DNA from: Lentimicrobiaceae bacterium
GTDB lineage: Bacteria > Bacteroidota > Bacteroidia > Bacteroidales > F082
DNA: 58,440 bases
Direction: 5' to 3'
NCBI GenBank assembly: GCA_015061315.1
Contig: SUWV01000015.1
Coordinates: 1-58,440 of the forward strand
Position 1 is the first letter of the stretch. Each line of letters opens with the position of its first letter. Positions 33,394 to 41,899 of this stretch are shown piece by piece. Made by a program: the position numbers and the translations under genes. A model generated the notes under the pieces. That model ran no database searches. It was not told where the DNA came from and worked only from the letters and a program-made list of their open reading frames with translations.

Positions 33394-33458
33394 GTAGAGA
33401 CGCCACACTATGACGTCTCTACTTGTTGTCTTGTTGACTTGTAGTCTTGTAGTCTTCA
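33394..33458 (-). repeat. Family B array and short GTAG hairpin (copy 8) after glyA
   Basis: On the minus strand, AGACTACAAGACTACAAG words follow the glyA stop and lead to GTAGAGACG (33422), a compact 29-base hairpin with GTAG at both feet (33394-33422). Confidence 0.8.
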
Positions 33459-33463
33459 AAACA

Positions 33464-34744
33464 TCACCAAGCGAACAATGGGAATTCTGCCATCATTTCG
33501 TTTACTTTTTCTCTTACTGCTGTAAGTTTTGCAGTGTTGTCGATGTTGCTGATGACGTCGTCGATTAAGTCAACGATTGGTTCCATGTGTTCTTCTTTAA
33601 GACCACGTGTTGTGATAGCTGGAGTACCGATGCGGAGACCTGATGTCTGGAATGGTGAGCGGCTATCGAAAGGAACCATGTTCTTATTGACAGTGATGTC
33701 AGCTTGAACCAATGTATTTTCTACCATTCTACCTGTCACTTCTGGGAATTTAGAACGAAGGTCGATGAGCATGAGGTGGTTGTCTGTACCGCCTGAGATG
33801 ATATTGTAACCTCTGTCGGTGAAAGCCTTAGCCATGACAGCAGCGTTTTTCTTAACTTGGAGGATATATTCGAAGTATTCGTCTGAGAGAGCTTCGCCGA
33901 AAGCTACAGCCTTACTTGCGATGACGTGTTCGAGTGGACCGCCTTGTACGCCAGGGAATACTGCGCTGTTGAGGAGAGCCGACATCATCTTAACTTCGCC
34001 CTTAGGTGTTGTCAAACCCCATGGATTTTCAAAGTCGTCACGCATCAAGATCATACCGCCACGTGGACCACGGAGTGTCTTGTGTGTTGTTGTTGTGATG
34101 ATATGACAGTAATCTAATGGGTCGTTGAGGATACCGCGAGCGATGAGACCTGAAGGGTGAGAGACGTCAGCCATCAAGATAGCACCAACTTTATCAGCGA
34201 TTTCGCGCATACGTTTGTAATCCCAGTCACGTGAATATGCAGAAGCACCAGCGATGATGAGCTTAGGTTTTTTCTCGAGTGCTACTTTTTCCATATTGTC
34301 GTAATCGACGCGACCTGTTTCAGGACTTACTTGGTAAGCTACTGGGTTATAAAGGATACCTGAAGAGTTAACTGGTGAACCGTGTGAGAGGTGACCGCCG
34401 TGAGCGAGGTCTAAGCCCATGAATGTGTCGCCTGGTTTCAAACATGTGAGCATGACAGCCATGTTAGCTTGTGCTCCTGAGTGAGGTTGAACGTTGGCGT
34501 ATGTAGCGTTGAATAATTCGCATGCTCTTGCTATAGCGATTTCTTCTGTTTGGTCAACTATTTGACAACCACCATAGTAACGTTTGCCAGGATAACCTTC
34601 AGCATATTTATTTGTCATTACTGAACCCATGGCTTTCAAAACTTGATCGCTGACGAAGTTTTCTGAAGCGATAAGTTCGATACCGTGCATTTGGCGTTGT
34701 TTCTCTTTACGAATCAAGTTAAAAACTTTAGTGTCTTTTTTCAT
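33464..34744 (-). CDS. glyA: Serine hydroxymethyltransferase
   Basis: The 426-residue PLP enzyme interconverts serine and glycine and feeds the one-carbon folate pool. Visible blocks are [44 protein letters not shown] and the PLP-lysine segment [14 protein letters not shown] near residue 230. The length is normal. Its -7 box TACCTTTG is at 34821-34828, giving a leader of about 75 nt with no recognised riboswitch. Confidence 0.97.
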   Translation of the reverse strand: MKKDTKVFNLIRKEKQRQMHGIELIASENFVSDQVLKAMGSVMTNKYAEGYPGKRYYGGCQIVDQTEEIAIARACELFNATYANVQPHSGAQANMAVMLTCLKPGDTFMGLDLAHGGHLSHGSPVNSSGILYNPVAYQVSPETGRVDYDNMEKVALEKKPKLIIAGASAYSRDWDYKRMREIADKVGAILMADVSHPSGLIARGILNDPLDYCHIITTTTHKTLRGPRGGMILMRDDFENPWGLTTPKGEVKMMSALLNSAVFPGVQGGPLEHVIASKAVAFGEALSDEYFEYILQVKKNAAVMAKAFTDRGYNIISGGTDNHLMLIDLRSKFPEVTGRMVENTLVQADITVNKNMVPFDSRSPFQTSGLRIGTPAITTRGLKEEHMEPIVDLIDDVISNIDNTAKLTAVREKVNEMMAEFPLFAW

Positions 34745-34820
34745 GATTTATCTATTTTATTGATATTAAATAAGTTAATTATCTACGTTTGATTTTTTAA
34801 GAACAATCCTTTTCAACTCT

Positions 34821-34828
34821 CAAAGGTA
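34821..34828 (-). promoter_or_regulatory. glyA promoter -7 box (TACCTTTG)
   Basis: TACCTTTG on the minus strand, 77 bases before the glyA start. Confidence 0.5.
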
Positions 34829-34879
34829 TAAAAGTTTTTTGAATAAAAAAGAAAAAAGATAAATTAATTAGGAATTATG

Positions 34880-35082
34880 TAGAGACGTTTTGATGATAGA
34901 GTTTTTTTTAGTGATGGAGTGATGAAGTTATGGAGTTATGGAGTTTGTATAAGTCAACAAGTCAACAGGTCAACGAGTCAACAAGTAGAGACGCGTCGAC
35001 GATACCGATGAAAATAAACAATATATCGTTGAAGCGTCTTTTTTAGTTGTGAAGTGATGGAGTGATGGAGTTCTTAGTTCAA
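34880..35082 (+). repeat. Half hairpin (copy 9), family D and B arrays, GTAG hairpin (copy 10), family D array
   Basis: A lone left arm GTAGAGACGT (34880) is followed by AGTGATGGAGTGATGAAG words (34912-34945). Next come AAGTCAACAAGTCAACAGG words (34950-34984), the hairpin GTAGAGACGCGTCGACG (34985-35040), a T run and again GTGATGGAGTGATGGAG (35050-35075). The B-hairpin-D part mirrors 7137-7280. Unlike most copies it lies between divergent promoters. Confidence 0.8.
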
Positions 35083-35087
35083 AAAAT

Positions 35088-35130
35088 CTTTAGACTTTAG
35101 CCTTTCGTCTTTAGACTTTTCTTATTTTTG
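35088..35130 (+). promoter_or_regulatory. Polyprenyl synthase promoter with family E array
   Basis: CTTTAGACTTTAGCCTTTCG words (35088-35118) end four bases before TATTTTTG (35123-35130). The -7 box overlaps a possible GTG start at 35130, so the ATG at 35148 is the real start. Confidence 0.6.
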
Positions 35131-35147
35131 TGAAAAATAAAATCCTC

Positions 35148-36122
35148 ATGTCTAATCTCGATGAAATAAAGAAAACGATAGAGCCGGAGTTAAAGCAATT
35201 CAACATCTTTCTTGAAGAGAGTCTGAAGTCGCCAATGCCATTGCTTAACAAGATTTTAAAATATGTTCTAAAGCAGAAAGGCAAGCAAATCAGACCGTTA
35301 TTCGTTTTGTTGTCGGCGAAATGTCATGGCGAGATTAACGAGAACACCTACAGAGCCGCTGCTTTTATAGAACTGCTGCATACTGCCACCTTAATTCACG
35401 ATGACGTGGTCGATGATTCAGATAAACGTCGCGGCATGTTCTCTCTCAACGCTTTATGGAAAAACAAAATCGCGGTGCTCGTCGGCGACTATCTTCTTTC
35501 AAAAGGAATGATGCTGGCATTGGAAAACAAAGACTATCAGATGTTAGACGTCATTTCCTCTACCGTCAAGGCGATGAGCGAAGGCGAGATTTACCAGATG
35601 GAGAAGGCGAGAAGAATGGATATTACCGAAGAGGATTATTATGAAATCATAAAAGCTAAGACTGCTTCGCTGATTTCTTCATGTTGTATGTTGGGCGCAA
35701 TTTCCGTCAATGCCACTGAAAGCCAAGTGGAAAAGATGTGTAATTTTGGAACATCGGCAGGAATAGCCTTCCAGATTAAAGACGACATCTTCGACTATCA
35801 AATCAATAATAAGACGGGAAAGCCTGCGGGCAACGACATACAAGAACATAAGATGACCTTGCCTTTGATTCATCTGTTGAAAATCGTCGATAAGTCGGAG
35901 CGAAGAAATATCATAAGAAAGATAAAGTATCATAGCGATGAAGTAGAAGCTCGCATGGATGTAATTAATAAGGTACATCAGAATAATTGTTTGGATTATG
36001 CCAAAGAAAAGATGAATGATTTTGTAAATGAAGCCTTGAGCCAATTGGATGAAATAAATGATTCCGAAGCTCTGACTTCGTTGAAGGATTTAGTTGAATT
36101 CTGTATTGAAAGGGAGAAATGA
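35148..36122 (+). CDS. Trans-polyprenyl diphosphate synthase
   Basis: The 324-residue all-helical enzyme extends isoprenoid chains, probably for menaquinone side chains. Both aspartate-rich motifs are present: HDDVVDDSD near residues 83-91 and DDIFDYQ near 209-215. KGKQIRPLFVLLSAK near 43-57 binds the diphosphate. The start at 35148 is set by the promoter. The stop overlaps the next gene by four bases (ATGA). Confidence 0.93.
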   Translation: MSNLDEIKKTIEPELKQFNIFLEESLKSPMPLLNKILKYVLKQKGKQIRPLFVLLSAKCHGEINENTYRAAAFIELLHTATLIHDDVVDDSDKRRGMFSLNALWKNKIAVLVGDYLLSKGMMLALENKDYQMLDVISSTVKAMSEGEIYQMEKARRMDITEEDYYEIIKAKTASLISSCCMLGAISVNATESQVEKMCNFGTSAGIAFQIKDDIFDYQINNKTGKPAGNDIQEHKMTLPLIHLLKIVDKSERRNIIRKIKYHSDEVEARMDVINKVHQNNCLDYAKEKMNDFVNEALSQLDEINDSEALTSLKDLVEFCIEREK

Positions 36123-36853
36123 TTATGAAAGGATTGAAAGGATTAAAGGGGGTAAAGGAGGTAAAGGGAGTAAAGGGATTTGAGATGCCTAATGGTTTTA
36201 AGGGTGTTTTGTGTTTTGTGTTGGTATTGTTTTTTAGTGTGAATTTGTCGGCTCAGGAATTCTTTGGCGGCTTGATTTTAGGAGGCACCACCTCGCAAGT
36301 CGGCGGCGATAATAGAAGCGGATACAATAAGATAGGTATGGTCGGCGGGGCTTTCGCAGGCTTAAATCTCACCGAAGACTTCGACATTCAGATGGAGTTG
36401 AAATACATTCAGAAAGGCTCGCTTTCCAACGACGTAGAGAATCGTCCTGGCACTGATCCCTTTCTTATTAAGTTAGATTATATTGATTTGCCGATAGTGT
36501 TTGCATATAATCTTAATAAAGTTAATGTTAATAACATCAATCTCAGATGGTTAAAGATTGAATTCGGATTAAGTTTCGATGTCTTGGTTAATTCGCGTCA
36601 GGAGCTACAAGGCGTAGAAGTTTTAGCGAGCAACCCTTGGAGAAGATTTGTCGTGAATACTATAGTTGGTGTCAGAGTCGATGCCACTGAAAACATAGAG
36701 ATAGGATTACGTGCTGTCGATGCCATGACATCTATTTGCAGGAGCTCGAAATATCCTTATTATAATGGCAATGTCAATTACACCCGTCGTTTATTCGGCA
36801 GATACGGGATGTTCAACGACGTCCTGCAGTTGTCGGTGTTTTGGAAGATTTGA
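36119..36853 (+). CDS. PorT-like outer-membrane beta-barrel protein
   Basis: This 244-residue protein has a signal peptide ending VNLSAQ (about residue 45) and then an eight-strand-type barrel (GGLILGGTTSQVGGD, MVGGAFAGLNL, LDYIDLPIVFAYNL, and a terminal LQLSVFWKI). It is of the PorT/outer-membrane beta-barrel domain kind. The first 25 residues (MIMKGLKGLKGVKEVKGVKG) are translated from an AAAGGATTAAAGGGGGTAA word array, so the true signal peptide may start later or be preceded by a repeat-derived tail. It is coupled to the polyprenyl synthase by ATGA. Confidence 0.75.
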   Translation: MIMKGLKGLKGVKEVKGVKGFEMPNGFKGVLCFVLVLFFSVNLSAQEFFGGLILGGTTSQVGGDNRSGYNKIGMVGGAFAGLNLTEDFDIQMELKYIQKGSLSNDVENRPGTDPFLIKLDYIDLPIVFAYNLNKVNVNNINLRWLKIEFGLSFDVLVNSRQELQGVEVLASNPWRRFVVNTIVGVRVDATENIEIGLRAVDAMTSICRSSKYPYYNGNVNYTRRLFGRYGMFNDVLQLSVFWKI

Positions 36854-36872
36854 ACTTTGAACTAAAAACTAT

Positions 36873-36911
36873 GAACTCCATAACTACATCACTCCATAAC
36901 CCCATAACTCC
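36873..36911 (-). repeat. Tandem word array, family D, between convergent genes
   Basis: On the minus strand TGGAGTTATGGGGTTATGG words begin right after the ruvB TGA and run towards the stop of the PorT-like gene. Confidence 0.65.
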
Positions 36912-36915
36912 AAAA

Positions 36916-37944
36916 TCAAAACAACTCCAGCTCTCCATTTGCTGCGCCTCTTGTTCTTCCTAAGTGCCGGTAGGCAAACTCTGTCGCTTCGCGTCCGCGT
37001 GGCGTTCTCATCAGATAGCCCTCTTGTATAAGGAATGGCTCATACACTTCTTCTATAGTTCCAGCCTCCTCTCCTACTGCTGTCGCGATAGTATTGAGAC
37101 CGACCGGACCTCCTTTGAACTTGTCGATAATTGTTGATAAGATACGGTTATCCATATCGTCGAGACCATGTTGGTCGACGTTGAGAGCTTTAAGACCGAT
37201 ACGTGCTATATCTAACGTTATCGTACCGTTGCCTTGTATCTGGGCGAAGTCTCTGACGCGCCGCAGCAGTAGATTTGCTATACGAGGAGTTCCGCGGCTG
37301 CGGCGCGCAATCTCGAATGCTGCTTCATGTTCGATAGGGACTCTCAATATTGAAGCGGAGCGTTTTATGATATTTGATAAAGTGGTAGCGTTATAATATT
37401 CCAATCGCATATTGATGCCGAAGCGGGCTCGCAGCGGGGCAGTGAGCAATCCTGAACGCGTGGTAGCTCCAATCAAGGTAAACGGGTTGAGCGCAATCTG
37501 CACAGAACGGGCGTTAGGTCCGCTTTCTATCATGATGTCGATGCGATAGTCTTCCATAGCAGAATAGAGATATTCTTCCACTATAGGACTTAGCCGGTGA
37601 ATCTCATCAATGAAAAGCACGTCGTTCTTCTCCAAACTCGTCAACAATCCTGCGAGGTTACCTGGTTTATCTAAGACAGGTCCCGACGTCATCTTCATAC
37701 CGACTCCTAATTCGTTGGCTATGATATGTGATAATGTCGTCTTGCCTAATCCTGGAGGTCCATGCAGCAAGACGTGATCCAACGACTCGCCTCTCTGCAC
37801 AGCGGCACGAGTGAAAATCAAAAGGTTCTCAACAACCTGCTCCTGTCCAGCAAAGTTCTCAAAAGCTTCAGGTCGTAAGGCGCGTTCAATCTCTAACTCC
37901 TGCTTGCTGAATGATTTTCCGTATGCATCTAAATTCTCGTTCAT
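36916..37944 (-). CDS. ruvB: Holliday junction branch migration helicase RuvB
   Basis: The 342-residue AAA+ motor of the RuvAB complex drives branch migration in recombination and repair. It has [10 protein letters not shown] (Walker A, about 59-68), [10 protein letters not shown] (Walker B), [17 protein letters not shown] (sensor 1 and arginine finger) and the winged-helix C-terminus [17 protein letters not shown]. The start at 37944 fits the family N-terminus and lies 17 bases after the -7 box at 37962-37969; an upstream in-frame ATG at 38043 precedes that promoter. Confidence 0.97.
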   Translation of the reverse strand: MNENLDAYGKSFSKQELEIERALRPEAFENFAGQEQVVENLLIFTRAAVQRGESLDHVLLHGPPGLGKTTLSHIIANELGVGMKMTSGPVLDKPGNLAGLLTSLEKNDVLFIDEIHRLSPIVEEYLYSAMEDYRIDIMIESGPNARSVQIALNPFTLIGATTRSGLLTAPLRARFGINMRLEYYNATTLSNIIKRSASILRVPIEHEAAFEIARRSRGTPRIANLLLRRVRDFAQIQGNGTITLDIARIGLKALNVDQHGLDDMDNRILSTIIDKFKGGPVGLNTIATAVGEEAGTIEEVYEPFLIQEGYLMRTPRGREATEFAYRHLGRTRGAANGELELF

Positions 37945-37961
37945 AATAAAATCGTATTCTA

Positions 37962-37979
37962 CAAAATTACGTATTTTTG
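37962..37979. promoter_or_regulatory. Back-to-back divergent promoters of ruvB and the SPOR gene
   Basis: TAATTTTG on the minus strand (37962-37969) faces ruvB. TATTTTTG on the plus strand (37972-37979) faces the SPOR gene. Only two bases separate the two -7 boxes, so polymerase binding at one should exclude the other. Confidence 0.6.
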
Positions 37980-38032
37980 TGACATTTGGTATCGTTTTTT
38001 TATCTATTTTAGCAAAAAAAATAAACGCTATA

Positions 38033-38524
38033 ATGAAATACATTTTTATACTGTTGTCTTGCTTTTTCAGCTTATCATGTCTCGCACAAAATGATGGCTA
38101 TCTTATCATGGAACAAGACCAACGTATCGAACAGCTTATCCAAAGACAGAAAGATATTCATAATGCCGACAACACCATAGAAGGTTTTAGAATACAGATT
38201 TTCATGGAATCGGGAAACGACGCGGTGGAACATGCCAACATAACAATGGAGGAGTTTAAAGCCAAATATCCCGACATCCCAATTTATCTTATCTTCGGTC
38301 AGCCTTATTATAGATTAAGAATCGGCGATTTCAGAACGCGACTTGAAGCAGAAAAAGCTTATCAAACATTAAGCAAGGAATATAAAAAAGCCTTCATAAC
38401 ATCTGACAAAATTCAGCTGCCTTATAATGTCTTCTGCGATGATGTCATGCCAAATGACATATTTGACGAGGAATATCAGTTTGATAATGACACAATATAC
38501 AACAACATTTACTACGAAGATTAA
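38033..38524 (+). CDS. Secreted SPOR-domain protein
   Basis: The 163-residue protein has a signal peptide ([19 protein letters not shown]) and an acidic mature part with the SPOR fold: [15 protein letters not shown] (about 45-59) and [21 protein letters not shown] (about 90-110). SPOR domains bind septal, denuded peptidoglycan. The C-terminal 40 residues are Asp/Asn/Tyr-rich. The start at 38033 follows the promoter at 37972; the frame is open further upstream but through ruvB. Confidence 0.85.
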   Translation: MKYIFILLSCFFSLSCLAQNDGYLIMEQDQRIEQLIQRQKDIHNADNTIEGFRIQIFMESGNDAVEHANITMEEFKAKYPDIPIYLIFGQPYYRLRIGDFRTRLEAEKAYQTLSKEYKKAFITSDKIQLPYNVFCDDVMPNDIFDEEYQFDNDTIYNNIYYED

Positions 38525-38605
38525 AATAAGATAATTTTATCTGCAAAATTGCGTTTGTGTCTAAACAAGGAATGGTTTTTGATTTAGAGCTTCAAAAATT
38601 AAGTT

Positions 38606-39070
38606 ATGGAAAATGAAGATATAAATAAACAGATGGAGGAGCTTTTCCGTTTATTTAAGAAGATGATGGAAAAATATCCGCCAGAGTCTATGCCTGGAAT
38701 AGACAAAGCTCAAGCAGAACAGCTGAAGATGATGCTATCTAACTCTGATGAGATGAAAATCAGTTTCTCTTCTGATATGTTCGGTATCTTCGACGAAGAA
38801 ACAACAAAGAAGATATTATCGAAATTAATAAAACAGCTGAAAGAGCAATTGGGCGAAGACGCCTACGAAGAGGATGACATAAAAGCTTCTGTCGTTGAGG
38901 TGAAAGAGAAAGAGTTTGAACAGCTCCCAACACAAGACAGATACGTAGCACTCTTAGACGCTATCGACTCCGAACTGAAAAAACCTGGCATCTCAATGGA
39001 CGAGATTGACATGCTCTTAGATAAAAGAAAGAAAATTAAAGACACTATCTCTAAACAATTACACAGTTAA
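38606..39070 (+). CDS. Hypothetical acidic helical protein
   Basis: This 154-residue soluble protein is rich in Glu, Lys, Met and Asp. It has predicted long helices, a Met-rich N-terminus (ELFRLFKKMMEKYPPESMPG) and a C-terminal helical pair (DSELKKPGISMDEIDMLLDKRKK). There is no signal peptide and no motif I recognise. It lies 10 bases before the next outer-membrane gene, so they may share an mRNA. Confidence 0.65.
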   Translation: MENEDINKQMEELFRLFKKMMEKYPPESMPGIDKAQAEQLKMMLSNSDEMKISFSSDMFGIFDEETTKKILSKLIKQLKEQLGEDAYEEDDIKASVVEVKEKEFEQLPTQDRYVALLDAIDSELKKPGISMDEIDMLLDKRKKIKDTISKQLHS

Positions 39071-39080
39071 TAAAATCACT

Positions 39081-39749
39081 ATGAAAAAGACATCGTTATT
39101 ATTTGCATTATTGTTTTTATTCACATCGCTTTCTCAAGCTCAGCTTATTTCTGAAAGAACAGCAGGCAAAGTCATCATAGGCGCCGACATATTCACCGAC
39201 TTCAGCACTGGCGAAAAATATGACAACTTCAACCTCAGAGACATCAACCAGGGCGTCAGCGTTTATTCGATGTTTAATTTCAAATTCGATAACTCTCCTC
39301 ACTCTGCTTCTATCGGCGTAGGCTACACAGGTCATAACTTCTACATAAAAGACGCCTACCTTGCAAAACCTTATCAGGATGTGACTGAGTTCGTCAACGT
39401 GCCTCACGACTATAAGAGAAGCAAGATAAATACCAACTATGTCGACATCCCAATCGAAGTGAGTTTCAGAATAGCCGACAAATTCAAACTCAGCGCAGGC
39501 TTCAAATTCGGACTCTTAGTAGGTGGAAAGTCAAAATACATAGGCGAACTGTATAATGACGACCAGACATACAGGATGAAATATCTTAAGATAGATAACT
39601 TAGAGAAATACGTCTATTCCGTCACAATGCGTGCCGCTTACAGAAGCGTACATGTCTTCATGTCGTATCAATTCTCCGACACATTCAAAAACGGTGCAGG
39701 TCCTTCCATCAGACCTCTTTCGATAGGTATAGGCGTAAGACCGTTTTGA
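39081..39749 (+). CDS. Outer-membrane beta-barrel protein
   Basis: The 222-residue protein has a signal peptide (MKKTSLLFALLFLFTSLSQAQ) followed by alternating strands: SIGVGYTGHNFYI, NYVDIPIEVSFRI, KLSAGFKFGLLVG, and a terminal SIGIGVRPF. This is the architecture of an eight- or ten-stranded PorT-like barrel. Its function is unknown; it may be a structural envelope protein. Confidence 0.75.
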   Translation: MKKTSLLFALLFLFTSLSQAQLISERTAGKVIIGADIFTDFSTGEKYDNFNLRDINQGVSVYSMFNFKFDNSPHSASIGVGYTGHNFYIKDAYLAKPYQDVTEFVNVPHDYKRSKINTNYVDIPIEVSFRIADKFKLSAGFKFGLLVGGKSKYIGELYNDDQTYRMKYLKIDNLEKYVYSVTMRAAYRSVHVFMSYQFSDTFKNGAGPSIRPLSIGIGVRPF

Positions 39750-39771
39750 ATTAAGAATGTAGAATTAAGAA

Positions 39772-40377
39772 TTAAAGTAGAATAGAATACATAATCACTA
39801 CAAACATAAATCCTACAGCAAATCCAGCATAAACCTGTGAGGCGCTGTGGGATTTTAAGTATAACCTCGCCGAGCCTACAACTCCTGATGCAAGAATGCT
39901 TATTATAAAATAAGGTAGGAAAATATCTGCCAAGACCGTCGTCATTATAAAAAGCGTGGCTGACAATGCTCCCCAGCCTATGCCATGCATGCTGATTTTC
40001 CAATAGATGTTAATCCAGAAAACAACGACGCATAACAGCATATTACAAATAAGATAAAAATTGTATAAGCCCAATGTTATGATGCCGTTAAAGAAACGAC
40101 TTGTGGCATAAAGAAATATCACCATCACAAAAAGAGGTATGAACCTGTCTTCTCTTCTCTCCATAGTGATGGATTTTATTATCTTAATTTTTTTTAACAA
40201 TAATAGTGACAAGGCTGGCATCACGAATGTTGTTGCAAAGACAATGGCAAGGCATATATCTTCTCGTATCAGAGCTAACTCACATAATCCTGTTGCCATA
40301 AAAATCAAGAACATCCATGTAGGTAAAAAAATTGGATGAGTGACGACAGATATGAATTGAGCTAACTTTCTCATCAT
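39772..40377 (-). CDS. PAP2-like integral membrane protein
   Basis: The 201-residue protein has six or so membrane spans. The later part (WKISMHGIGWGAL and RLYLKSHSASQVYAGFAVG) resembles the KxxxS/RxxxxSHxxxxVxxG region of type 2 phosphatidic acid phosphatases, although the catalytic signatures are incomplete. It is the third gene of asnS-rpoN-PAP2, starting five bases after rpoN. Confidence 0.7.
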   Translation of the reverse strand: MMRKLAQFISVVTHPIFLPTWMFLIFMATGLCELALIREDICLAIVFATTFVMPALSLLLLKKIKIIKSITMERREDRFIPLFVMVIFLYATSRFFNGIITLGLYNFYLICNMLLCVVVFWINIYWKISMHGIGWGALSATLFIMTTVLADIFLPYFIISILASGVVGSARLYLKSHSASQVYAGFAVGFMFVVIMYSILL

Positions 40378-40382
40378 GATGA

Positions 40383-41870
40383 TTACAATTCTTTACGTAA
40401 TCGTGCTACCGGAATATCTAACTGCTCACGATATTTTGCTATGGTACGACGTGCTATATTGTAGCCTTTTTCTTTCAAGATTTGTGTTAAGACATCGTCG
40501 GTCAATGGCTTCGACTTATCTTCCTGCTCGATGCAATCCATGAGTATTTTCTTTATCTCACGAGTCGAGACCTCTTCCCCATCGTCGTTGGTTAATGACT
40601 CGCTGAAGAAGCTCTTTAAGGAGAAAGTGCCGTATGCTGTCTGTACGTATTTGCTGTTAGCGACACGCGAAATCGTTGAGATATCGAGACCTACTTTCTC
40701 GGAAATATCTTTAAGAATCATAGGCTTCAGCTTAGTCTCATCGCCAGTGAGGAAATATTCTTTCTGATAATTCATGATAGCTTCCATCGTCACATAGAGA
40801 GTGTTATGTCGTTGCTTGACAGCTTCAATAAACCATTTCGCCGACTCTATCTTATTCTTGACGAAGTTGATAGCTTCTTTATTACTCTTGTTATTTTTCT
40901 GCTTGGCGAAGTTGTTGAGCATATCGACGTAATCTTTATTTACGTGAAGCTCAGGAGCGTTACGGCTGTTAAGAGTAAGTTCCAGCTTACCGCAGTTGTT
41001 ATAAATCGTAAAATCGGGAATGACGTAGTTGGAACGTTGTGAACCACCTACTGTGCCGCCAGGTTTCGGGTTGAGCTTGAGAATCTCTTTCAGCGCGGCA
41101 CGAAATTGTCGCTCGCTGATGCCACTTTTCTTTACGATCTTGTCGTAATGTTTTTTAGTAAACTCGCTGAAATACTGTTCTATAATAATGATAGGAAGAG
41201 TGTAGTCAATATCATCTTCATCGTTTTCATCTTGAAGTCGACGCAGCTGAATAAGCAGACATTCCTGAAGATTTGTCGCTCCCACGCCAGCAGGATCGAA
41301 GTCTTGTATTATATGAAGCACTTCTGTGACTTCCTCCTCGCTGACATCGAGATTTTGGGTAAAGAGCAAGTCGTCGATGATACCAGAGATAGGACGGCTC
41401 AGATAACCGGAGTCGTCTAAATTACCTATGATATAAGTTCCTATCTTATATTTCTTCTCGTCTAAATTCCTATATCCAAGTTGCTGAATTAAAATATCTT
41501 GAAAACTCTCCTCATTAGATATAGGCGCTTCATAACGTTCGTCGTCGGGACTATAGTTATTGGTTCTCAGTTTATATGCAGCGTCGTCATCATCGTCATC
41601 TTGCATATAATCGTCGAAGTCGGAAAGAGGATCGTAGTCGTCATTGTCATAATCTTGATTGTCGTCAAAGTCATTATCTTCATCGTTATGAATCTCGTCT
41701 TCAACGACTTCATTCTCTTTCTCTTCTAAGGCAGGATTTTCCTCTATCTCCTCTTTGATGCGCGAGCTGAGTTCCATAGTAGGAATCTGCAACAGCTTCA
41801 TGAGAAGAATCTGCTGCGGCGACAGCTTCTGTAGCATCTTTTGTGTCTGTGTCAGTCGTTGTGAGGACAT
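40383..41870 (-). CDS. rpoN: RNA polymerase sigma-54 factor
   Basis: This 495-residue sigma factor recognises -24/-12 promoters and needs an enhancer-binding ATPase. The N-terminal activator region is MSSQRLTQTQKMLQKLSPQQ. A very acidic region II (about 50-110, long runs of Asp, Asn and Glu) follows, then the core-binding part. The C-terminal helix-turn-helix and RpoN box (ARRTIAKYRE, about 474-483) are present. It lies 29 bases after asnS. No partner activator gene is in the window. Confidence 0.96.
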   Translation of the reverse strand: MSSQRLTQTQKMLQKLSPQQILLMKLLQIPTMELSSRIKEEIEENPALEEKENEVVEDEIHNDEDNDFDDNQDYDNDDYDPLSDFDDYMQDDDDDDAAYKLRTNNYSPDDERYEAPISNEESFQDILIQQLGYRNLDEKKYKIGTYIIGNLDDSGYLSRPISGIIDDLLFTQNLDVSEEEVTEVLHIIQDFDPAGVGATNLQECLLIQLRRLQDENDEDDIDYTLPIIIIEQYFSEFTKKHYDKIVKKSGISERQFRAALKEILKLNPKPGGTVGGSQRSNYVIPDFTIYNNCGKLELTLNSRNAPELHVNKDYVDMLNNFAKQKNNKSNKEAINFVKNKIESAKWFIEAVKQRHNTLYVTMEAIMNYQKEYFLTGDETKLKPMILKDISEKVGLDISTISRVANSKYVQTAYGTFSLKSFFSESLTNDDGEEVSTREIKKILMDCIEQEDKSKPLTDDVLTQILKEKGYNIARRTIAKYREQLDIPVARLRKEL

Positions 41871-41899
41871 AGAAGAAAATCCTTAATATTTATTTAAAA

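Noticed and set aside
37945..38043. Longer RuvB N-terminus starting at 38043
   Set aside because: This start lies upstream of the -7 box at 37962-37969, and the extra residues do not match the RuvB family.
38529..38542. AGATAA-TT-TTATCT palindrome after the SPOR gene
   Set aside because: It is short and AT-only apart from one G-C pair at each end, with no T run; it may be chance in such AT-rich DNA.
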